Source of the DNA: Noviherbaspirillum saxi
GTDB lineage: Bacteria; Pseudomonadota; Gammaproteobacteria; Burkholderiales; Burkholderiaceae_D
DNA: 64,000 nt
Direction: 5' to 3'
Assembly (NCBI RefSeq): GCF_003591035.1
Contig: NZ_QYUO01000001.1
Coordinates: 1,860,001-1,924,000 of the forward strand
Shown one piece after another: positions 57,602-64,000 of this stretch. The notes under the pieces were generated by a model. That model did no database searches, was not told where the DNA came from, and saw only the letters and a list, made by a program, of their open reading frames with translations. Positions within the stretch are counted from its first letter, which is position 1; each line of letters begins with the position of its first letter. Position numbers and translations under genes: made by a program.

Positions 57602-59158
57602 ATGAAGCTCGCTGATCCGGCATCGCCTTGCACGTTTGCCGATGCATCGCTGCCCCCGGTTTCGCAGTTGCTGGCAAGCGGTGGTGACGCCCGGATCGCC
57701 ATCGGCCCCGGTGGAGCAAACAGATACGGATGCAGGCCCGCACCCGACAGCCGATTGCTGGCATTCGGATCCTCGACTGCGTCCACGATTTCGGAAGCCG
57801 GTTTTATTGCGGCAAGCGCTTTGCGCAAAAAATTGCAGGCTGATCACGCGCTCGCGCCGGCAACCGTATATGCACGGGAGCTTGAACGCATACGCAGCGA
57901 ACTGGGCGGTTTATGCGGGTTCGGCACAGGCCTTGAACCGGACATGATCTTCGCCGCTTCCGGAACAGACTTGCATCTCATTGCGGCCAGCCTTGCTCTT
58001 CGTGATCGGACGCAACCCCTCGATGTCATTATTGCCGGCGTCGAGGAAACCGGACGCGGCGTGCCGATGGCGGTCACAGGGCATCATTTTTCATCCTCCT
58101 CCGCGCTGGGACAACAAGTCGTCGAAGGTACATCCTGCCTCGACGCCCCCATCCAGCTGCATACGGTGCCGGTACGCAATGCTGACGGCACACCTCGCAA
58201 TGCAGCGGAGATCGATTGCGAGATCGAGAATCTGGCTCGTCAGGCTATCACCCTTTACCACCGTGTCCTTCTTGTCGTCGTCGACGTCTCGAAGACCGGC
58301 CTGGTTGCTCCCAGCCCTTCATGCGCGATTGCCTTACGCAACGCATTTCCGGAATCGATAGATCTGATGGTCGATGCCTGCCAGTTCCGGATCAGTTCTG
58401 CAACACTGCAAAACTATCTCGGAAACGGTTTCATGGTCGCACTGACGGCTTCAAAGTTCTTGACCGGCCCCACATTTGCCGGGGTGCTCATGGTCCCCGA
58501 TGGCGTGGCGTCAGGCATACGACGTCAACTGCCGTCGGAGGGAATATCGAATTACTCATCGCGTGCCGACTGGCCAGTCGACTGGTACGGTGCGGATCGT
58601 TTGAACAGTACCGCCAACTACGGCCAGCTGCTCAGATGGGAAGCCGGCCTTGCCGAATTGCGCCGCTTCGCCGCGGTACCGGAAGCCCGCGTTACCGCCA
58701 TTCTTGAATCGTTTTCCAACGCGGTTATCGCCCGGCTTCAAGGCGACCCTCGCTTCGAGCCGCTTGCAGTACCAGCACTCGATCGAGGGCATGTTGCATC
58801 GTCCGGATGGGATTGCAAACAAACGATCTTTCCATTTCTTCTATACGCCGCAGAAAAATGTGGCCGCCGCCCGCTCTCATGCGAGGAAGTAGCTCTGGTT
58901 TATCAGCGTATCGGTCAGGCGCGAGACAAAGCTTTCGCAAACGGCAACGAGCGTCCAGGGTGTGAAATCGGCCAGCCGGTCGCTGTTGGCATGCGTGACG
59001 GCACCGAAGTCAGCGTCCTGCGCATCTGTATGAGCGCAAGACTGGTTGCAGATGCCGGCTTGGCAGGCAACGAGGAGGCCGTAATCAACAATGCAATGCG
59101 CGTACTGGATGAAGTCGCTGCATTGATCTCTTGCCAGCTTGGTCACGCCAGTTCTTGA
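57602..59158 (+). CDS. PLP fold-type I (class V aminotransferase-like) protein
   Basis: A 518-residue protein of no named family. The features of fold type I PLP enzymes are visible: the substrate loop GTDLHLIAASLALRD, a conserved Asp in LMVDACQFRIS and the PLP lysine Lys285 in LTASKFLTGPTFAGVL. It does not match a cysteine desulfurase or a serine aminotransferase closely. It follows the ATP-grasp gene by 45 bp and completes a three-gene set with the decarboxylase. It could modify the product of the other two. Confidence 0.72.
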   Translation: MKLADPASPCTFADASLPPVSQLLASGGDARIAIGPGGANRYGCRPAPDSRLLAFGSSTASTISEAGFIAASALRKKLQADHALAPATVYARELERIRSELGGLCGFGTGLEPDMIFAASGTDLHLIAASLALRDRTQPLDVIIAGVEETGRGVPMAVTGHHFSSSSALGQQVVEGTSCLDAPIQLHTVPVRNADGTPRNAAEIDCEIENLARQAITLYHRVLLVVVDVSKTGLVAPSPSCAIALRNAFPESIDLMVDACQFRISSATLQNYLGNGFMVALTASKFLTGPTFAGVLMVPDGVASGIRRQLPSEGISNYSSRADWPVDWYGADRLNSTANYGQLLRWEAGLAELRRFAAVPEARVTAILESFSNAVIARLQGDPRFEPLAVPALDRGHVASSGWDCKQTIFPFLLYAAEKCGRRPLSCEEVALVYQRIGQARDKAFANGNERPGCEIGQPVAVGMRDGTEVSVLRICMSARLVADAGLAGNEEAVINNAMRVLDEVAALISCQLGHASS

Positions 59159-59466
59159 TATCAAAAACCTAATTCTCCATATAGCAGAACGCCTTAACGG
59201 CACCATTTCCAAATACTTTAGGCATGCGGAGAATTTTTATTTTTTCCGCTCATCGTCCACCTGAAGACCACGCCTGATCTCCCAAGCGCCCTACTTGGGA
59301 AGAACCGCTCAATCAGCGCTCGGAACCGCCCAAAAACTTAGCTCCGGCGCGGGATGGCAAGGAAAATAATTTCTTTCGACGCTAAAGAAAACCCATGCTT
59401 GTCCGATGAAGCAAGTGCCCGGCGCAAAGTCGGCAAGACCGGAAAAATAAAAGTTAAATTTGTCGC
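59159..59466. other. Upstream part of the flagellin promoter region
   Basis: About 310 bp without a gene. It holds a weaker sigma-28-like element at 59383-59409 and a small inverted repeat (CCCAAG/CTTGGG) near 59280. I see no coding sequence. Confidence 0.5.
59383..59409 (+). promoter_or_regulatory. Weaker second sigma-28-like promoter
   Basis: TAAAGAAA, 11-bp spacer, TCCGATGA. Same geometry as the stronger element 84 bp downstream, but two or more mismatches in each box. Confidence 0.45.
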
Positions 59467-59493
59467 TAAAGTTTTTCCAGTCTTGATCGATAA
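59467..59493 (+). promoter_or_regulatory. Sigma-28 (FliA) promoter of flagellin
   Basis: TAAAGTTT, an 11-bp spacer, then ATCGATAA. This matches the FliA consensus TAAAGTTT-N11-GCCGATAA in all but two bases. It lies about 95 bp before the flagellin ATG, a normal distance for class III flagellar genes. Confidence 0.88.
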
Positions 59494-59588
59494 CGGTAAC
59501 AACAGCGGTTGAATGCCTCGGCTGAAAGAGGCAAAGCAAGCTGGAACGAGCCAGCCGGGAATTATCCGATCCATACAGGAGAATTAAT

Positions 59589-61634
59589 ATGTCATCCATG
59601 ATCAACACCAACATTGCGTCCCTGAATGCACAGCGGAACTTGTCCTCTTCGTCCAGCTCGCTGACGACCGCTCTGCAGCGTCTGTCTTCCGGTCTGCGCA
59701 TCAATAGCGCGAAGGATGACGCGGCTGGCCTGGCAATTTCCCAGCGTATGTCTTCGCAGATCGGCGGCCTGAGCCAGGCAGCACGTAATGCGAACGACGC
59801 GATTTCCCTGGCTCAGACAGCTGAAGGTGCGTTGTCCGGCATGTCCGACAACTTGCAACGTCTGCGTACACTGGCTGTTCAGTCGGCTAACGCGACAAAC
59901 TCCGACTCCGACCGCGCAACAATCCAGACAGAAGTTGCTTCGCTGGTCGCTGAAATCGGCCGTGTCGCACAGACCACGGAATTTAACGGAATCAAGCTGC
60001 TTGACGGTTCGTTCACATCCCAAGCGTTCCAGGTCGGCGCGAATGCCAACCAGACAATCTCCATTTCGATGGACAATGCTTCCACCAGCAAACTCGGAAG
60101 CACTCAGGCTTCGTCCCTGACCGCATCGAACAACGGCACAGCGCTGGCAAGTGCAGATCTGACGATCAATGGCGTGGCAATTGGCGCTTCGGTGGCGGCT
60201 TCGGACAATGCTTCGACCGCAGGCGCCTCTTCAAGTGCGATTTCCAAAGCCGCAGCAATTAATGCAGCATCGGCACAAACCGGCGTAACAGCAAAGGCCG
60301 ACGTCAATACGGTGGCCGGCGCATCCATGACCGGTACGGCGGGAACCGGCACCATCACGATTAATGGAAAAACAAGCGGTACGATCACGCTGGGAACAGA
60401 TACCGCCGCAAATCGTACAGCTGTGATTTCTGCAATCAACGCAATGTCTGGACAGACCGGCGTCGTTGCAACGGACACGGGCGCTGACGGCAGCGGCATC
60501 TCCCTCGCAGCTGCCGACGGCCGCAACGTGGCGGTATCCTTCAGCTCCGCTTCCGGTACCTTTACATCGGCCACTACCGGCGTGACCTCCGGCACTGGCT
60601 ACGGCACATACACACTGTCCTCCACCAAAGCAATCACCGTCTCCGGCGCCGCATCGAAACTCGCCAATGCCGGCGTGACCGCAGGCACATACGCGACACA
60701 GACTGCTTATGCGTCGACAACCGCAAATACAACTACTGCGGCTTTCGCTTCCGGCGATATCAAACTGAATGGCGTCATTATCGGCGCCTCGCTTGCAGCT
60801 TCGGATAAGTCGTCCACGACAGACCAGGCCAAGAGCGCGATCTCGAAGGCGGCGGCGATTAACGCCGTGAGCAGCCAGACAGGCGTGACCGCGACTGCAA
60901 ATGCAACAACGGTGAGCGGTGCCGCGATGACGGGCGCTGCAGGCACAGGTACATTTACCATCAACGGCGTCACTACCGATTTGGTTACCGTTACGACGGA
61001 TGCACAGGCCAGCCGCACCGCAGTAATCAATGCAATCAATGCAAAGAGCGGTCAGACAGGTGTTGTGGCGGTTGATGGCGGCGCGGACAGCTCCGGCGTC
61101 ACACTGATTGCCCAAGATGGCCGTAACGTCGCGTTGACTGCAAGCCAGTCCTCCGGCTCGTTTGCTTCGGCCACTACCGGCGTCACGCTGACAGCGACAA
61201 CCTACGGCACCTTCACATTGAACTCCGCCAAGTCGTTCAAGGTTGAAGCAGGATCGACGGCTTCGATGTCCAGCCTCGGTATGCTGAATGCCGGTACCTA
61301 CGGCGCAGGCAAGAGCGGCCAGGCATTGTCTACCATCGACGTGTCCACGGCTTCCGGCGCGAACGATGCGATTACGGCGATCGATAATGCGATTTCGACA
61401 ATCAACACCAGCCGCGCGAATCTCGGTGCGATCCAGAATCGCTTCACATCGACGATCTCCACGCTGCAGTCGACATCGGAAAACCTGACAGCCGCGAAAT
61501 CGCGTATCACCGATGCCGACTTCGCCGCTGAAACTGCAAATATGACCCGCGGTCAGATTCTGCAGCAGGCTGGTACTGCGATGCTGGCCCAGGCCAACGG
61601 CCTCCCGAACGGCGTGCTGGCTCTGCTCCGCTAA
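59589..61634 (+). CDS. fliC: Flagellin with duplicated variable domain
   Basis: A 681-residue flagellin. The conserved D0/D1 N-terminus ([20 protein letters not shown], ...[20 protein letters not shown]) and the C-terminus ([20 protein letters not shown]) are intact. Between them lie two related copies of a roughly 185-residue domain (about 178-370 and 378-560). Shared features are [37 protein letters not shown] and SGQTGVVA. Flagellins of relatives are usually nearer 280-550 residues. AGGAGAA precedes the ATG and a sigma-28 promoter lies upstream. Confidence 0.95.
   Translation: MSSMINTNIASLNAQRNLSSSSSSLTTALQRLSSGLRINSAKDDAAGLAISQRMSSQIGGLSQAARNANDAISLAQTAEGALSGMSDNLQRLRTLAVQSANATNSDSDRATIQTEVASLVAEIGRVAQTTEFNGIKLLDGSFTSQAFQVGANANQTISISMDNASTSKLGSTQASSLTASNNGTALASADLTINGVAIGASVAASDNASTAGASSSAISKAAAINAASAQTGVTAKADVNTVAGASMTGTAGTGTITINGKTSGTITLGTDTAANRTAVISAINAMSGQTGVVATDTGADGSGISLAAADGRNVAVSFSSASGTFTSATTGVTSGTGYGTYTLSSTKAITVSGAASKLANAGVTAGTYATQTAYASTTANTTTAAFASGDIKLNGVIIGASLAASDKSSTTDQAKSAISKAAAINAVSSQTGVTATANATTVSGAAMTGAAGTGTFTINGVTTDLVTVTTDAQASRTAVINAINAKSGQTGVVAVDGGADSSGVTLIAQDGRNVALTASQSSGSFASATTGVTLTATTYGTFTLNSAKSFKVEAGSTASMSSLGMLNAGTYGAGKSGQALSTIDVSTASGANDAITAIDNAISTINTSRANLGAIQNRFTSTISTLQSTSENLTAAKSRITDADFAAETANMTRGQILQQAGTAMLAQANGLPNGVLALLR
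60120..61250 (+). repeat. Tandem duplication inside the flagellin gene
   Basis: Two diverged copies (about 60120-60690 and 60735-61250). They are clear at protein level and partial at DNA level, so the duplication is old or selected for divergence. Each copy contains flagellin-hook-IN-like motifs. Confidence 0.8.
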
Positions 61635-61664
61635 TCAGGAAGCGGCAGCTAATGCAGCAACAAG

Positions 61665-61694
61665 CCCGGCCGGAAGTTTCGGCCGGGTTTTTTT
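61665..61694 (+). terminator. Terminator of flagellin
   Basis: An 8-bp GC-rich stem (CCCGGCCG with CGGCCGGG, 7-nt loop), followed by seven T residues, 30 bp after the stop codon. Confidence 0.92.
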
Positions 61695-61845
61695 ATAGTT
61701 GGAACAATGACGTCCTGGTTGATCTTAAGGAAGGCAGTCGAAACAATGCGCTGATCGCATAAAAGCCTTATTCCCGGATTACAGACCAGCCGTTTAAAGA
61801 TATAGTTCTAGCTGGAAAAGTATTGAAGCATCTAAGGAGGAAAGC

Positions 61846-64000
61846 ATGGCTATGTCGTCAGCTGGTGTCGGCGCAAATCTCGATGTAGCGGGACTTGTCT
61901 CCAAACTAATGGCCGTCGAAAGCCAACCGCTAACCACCCTGCAAAAGAAAGAAGCCAGCTATCAGGCAAAACTGACCGCTTATGGAAGCCTCAAGGGCGC
62001 CCTGTCTTCGTTCCAGTCCTCCATCTCGGGCTTGAGTGACGTGTCGAAGTTTCAGTCACTCACCGCGTCGGCATCGGATTCCAGCATTCTGTCCGCCTCC
62101 TCTACCAGCGCGGCAAGCCCCGGCAATTACACCGTTTCGGTCAGCGCGCTTGCTCAGTCGCAAACCATATCGAGCGCGGGCCAGGCTAGCACCACCGCTG
62201 CCATTGGCGGCGCAGGCACGACGACACTGACCTTTCAGTTTGGAACCATCAGCGGCGGTTCGCTTGCAAGCGGCACCTATACCGGCGCGTCGTTTGCACA
62301 GGATGCAACACAGGCAACCGGGTCCGTCGTGATCAACAACTCGAATAATTCGCTGCAAGGCATCCGCGATGCGATCAATTCGGCGGGTGTCGGCGTCACG
62401 GCGTCAATCGTCAACGACGGAAATCCCACCACACCGTATCGGCTGCTGATCACCTCCAACAGCACCGGCCTGTCCAAGAGTATGAAGATCACGTCGGACG
62501 GCGGCGATGCATCGATTTCCAGCCTGTTGAGTTACGACCCGGCGGGTACGCAAAACCTGACACAGACTTCGGCCGCGCAGAATGCTGCGCTATCGGTTAA
62601 CGGCCTTGCCATCAGCAGCGCATCAAACTCGGTAACCGGCGCGATCAGTGGTGTGACGCTCAACCTGACAAAGGCGGGAAGCACGAACCTGTCAATCGCG
62701 AACAACACGTCCGCAATCGCTTCCGCGCTGCAGTCGCTGGTGCAGTCATATAATTCGATCAACACCACGCTCAATACGCTGACCCGCTATAACGCCACCA
62801 CCAAGCAAGGCGGCCTGCTGATGGGAGATGCATCGATGCAGATGATCCAGTCCCGGATCCGAAGCACACTTTCCGGTGCGCTGAGCGGGCTTGGCAGCAA
62901 CACGCTGACCAATCTTAGTCAGGTCGGCCTTTCGTTTCTGAAGGACGGCACCCTGTCACTCGACAACGCCAAGCTGCAATCGGCCTTGTCCAGCAACTTC
63001 GGTGATTTTGCTTCTCTGTTCGCGTCGTTCGGCAAGGCAACGGACAGTCTGACCAGTTATGTCAGCGCGACGGGTAACACCAAGGCGGGCAGCTATGCGG
63101 TAGAGGTTACAACGCTTGCGACACAAGGAAAGGTGACCGGATCGGCGCCGGCCACTCAGGCACGGCTGACGGGGTCCGCTGCGGCCGATCTGACGGTAAC
63201 GGCAGGCGTAAACGACAAGTTACTGGTCTCGGTGGATGGCGGCAGCGCAATCTCCGTTACGCTCACTCCCGGAGCACCTTACGCCAACGCCGACGCACTG
63301 GCCGCCCAAGTCCAGGCCGATATCAATACTGCTCTAACTGCCGCAAGCCAGACAGGCCAGGTAACCGTGACCCAAAGCGCCGGCCGACTCAGCATAACGT
63401 CTAACGCATTCGGCTCGGCCTCCGCGGTGAGCGTCACGGACGACGGGGGATTTCCCGGCAATACCGGCGCTACCAGTTTGCTCGGAGGCGCACCGACGAC
63501 GTCCTCGGTCGCAACCATCAAGACCGGGGTCAACGATCAGCTTTCGCTGGGCGTCAATGGAACCACTGCGACCATTACCCTGGCAGCGGGTACCTACACG
63601 GCAAGCACGCTCGCCGCGCTGATCCAGTCGACAGCAAATGCCGCGACGAGCTTTACCTCAGCCGGCATCGCGGTAACCGTGTCCGAGTCGGCCGGAGTGC
63701 TCACCGTGAACTCCAATCGCTACGGCGTCAGTTCCGCAGTAAGCATTGCCGGCGGGTCCGGCGCCGCCAACTTGTTTGGCGCCAGCCCATCGGCAACCAT
63801 CGGCGCAGATATCGTCGGAAAGATAAACGGCGTCGCCGCTACGGGTTCGGGCCAGCTTCTTACAGGCGCAACTGGCAACGATGCCGAAGGTCTGCGGGTG
63901 CAGGTCGTCGGCGGAATACCCGGCGCACGCGGCACAGTCAATTTTTCGAAGGGTTATGCGTACAACCTGAACAAGCTCCTCGATGACGTATTGTCCAGCA
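61846..64000 (+). CDS. fliD: Flagellar filament cap protein FliD, 3' end cut by the window
   Basis: A hook-associated protein 2 that caps the filament and guides flagellin folding. The N-terminus (SAGVGANLDVAGLVSKLMAVES) is the FliD_N signature, followed by FliD_C-type segments (GDASMQMIQSRIRSTLSG). At least 718 codons are visible without a stop, longer than usual FliD (about 450-700). The extra part has Ser/Thr/Ala-rich repeats such as KAGSYAVEVTTLATQGKVTG. AGGAGG lies eight bases before the ATG. It follows fliC in the normal fliC-fliD order. Confidence 0.93.
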   Translation, partial: MAMSSAGVGANLDVAGLVSKLMAVESQPLTTLQKKEASYQAKLTAYGSLKGALSSFQSSISGLSDVSKFQSLTASASDSSILSASSTSAASPGNYTVSVSALAQSQTISSAGQASTTAAIGGAGTTTLTFQFGTISGGSLASGTYTGASFAQDATQATGSVVINNSNNSLQGIRDAINSAGVGVTASIVNDGNPTTPYRLLITSNSTGLSKSMKITSDGGDASISSLLSYDPAGTQNLTQTSAAQNAALSVNGLAISSASNSVTGAISGVTLNLTKAGSTNLSIANNTSAIASALQSLVQSYNSINTTLNTLTRYNATTKQGGLLMGDASMQMIQSRIRSTLSGALSGLGSNTLTNLSQVGLSFLKDGTLSLDNAKLQSALSSNFGDFASLFASFGKATDSLTSYVSATGNTKAGSYAVEVTTLATQGKVTGSAPATQARLTGSAAADLTVTAGVNDKLLVSVDGGSAISVTLTPGAPYANADALAAQVQADINTALTAASQTGQVTVTQSAGRLSITSNAFGSASAVSVTDDGGFPGNTGATSLLGGAPTTSSVATIKTGVNDQLSLGVNGTTATITLAAGTYTASTLAALIQSTANAATSFTSAGIAVTVSESAGVLTVNSNRYGVSSAVSIAGGSGAANLFGASPSATIGADIVGKINGVAATGSGQLLTGATGNDAEGLRVQVVGGIPGARGTVNFSKGYAYNLNKLLDDVLSS

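Noticed and set aside
56222..57847. 541-codon open frame on the minus strand
   Set aside because: It lies antisense to the decarboxylase end, the ATP-grasp-like gene and the next gene. It has no RBS, is rich in Arg/His/Gln, and is a mirror of high-GC coding sequence.
60231..61115. Cys/Gly-rich 294-codon open frame on the minus strand
   Set aside because: Antisense to the flagellin duplication. Its cysteine and glycine repeats are the mirror of Ala/Thr-rich flagellin codons.
1..64000. CRISPR arrays, rRNA operons and complete insertion sequences
   Set aside because: I looked for regularly spaced repeats, rRNA landmarks and transposase genes and found none.

Overview
The window looks like chromosome from a betaproteobacterium of the order Burkholderiales, most likely family Oxalobacteraceae (Herbaspirillum, Noviherbaspirillum or Herminiimonas-like). 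The placement is an inference from high GC, a class I PHA synthase with PhaR, the bamD/rluD/pgeF/phaC block and protein-level resemblance. No rRNA is present, so the genus is not fixed. There is one tRNA (Arg-ACG) and no CRISPR array.

Layout. 1-7.0 kb: a minus-strand fatty acyl-CoA catabolic operon (LCAD-like acyl-CoA dehydrogenase, thiolase, FadB-like fusion, AMACR-type racemase, acyl-CoA synthetase cut by the window edge) with a divergent AraC-type regulator. 8.5-11.4 kb: a CPA2 cation/proton antiporter and an AI-2E-family permease. 11.7-13.5 kb: a gene-poor scar of a lost prophage, holding an in-frame fusion of a phage ATPase to the C-terminus of an SSB, plus a LexA-type box. 14-19.3 kb: a GNAT enzyme, then a MarR-centred catabolic locus (livF-livK on one side, FAD monooxygenase and hotdog thioesterase on the other) with matching 17-bp palindromes on both sides. 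19.5-29 kb: housekeeping genes (ispF, ispD, mfd, serB, a cystathionine beta-lyase-like gene, rimO).

29.27-31.31 kb: an integrase-less integron cassette array (CALIN type). Three cassettes are bounded by attC sites. Each R'' box is complementary to the first bases of its own cassette, and two of the three L''/L' stems pair perfectly with one extra base. The cargo is two small membrane proteins and a PD-(D/E)XK nuclease-like protein. This is the least expected system in the window and a good candidate for undescribed cargo, possibly phage defence.

31.6-39.8 kb: phaR, phaC, pgeF, rluD, bamD, yaaA, a PIN protein and an aminotransferase. 40-46.8 kb: a degenerate HD-GYP protein, two GSTs, a crotonase, and a kinase plus acyl-CoA dehydrogenase pair of the kind used for 4-hydroxy acids. 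46.9-54.6 kb: tRNA-Arg, a cupredoxin, a GGDEF-EAL protein, a NarL-type two-component pair and a GGDEF protein. 54.8-59.2 kb: an uncharacterised three-gene cluster (aromatic amino acid decarboxylase, ATP-grasp-like protein, PLP fold-type I protein). 59.6-64 kb: flagellin with an internally duplicated variable domain behind sigma-28-type promoters, then a long fliD that runs off the window.
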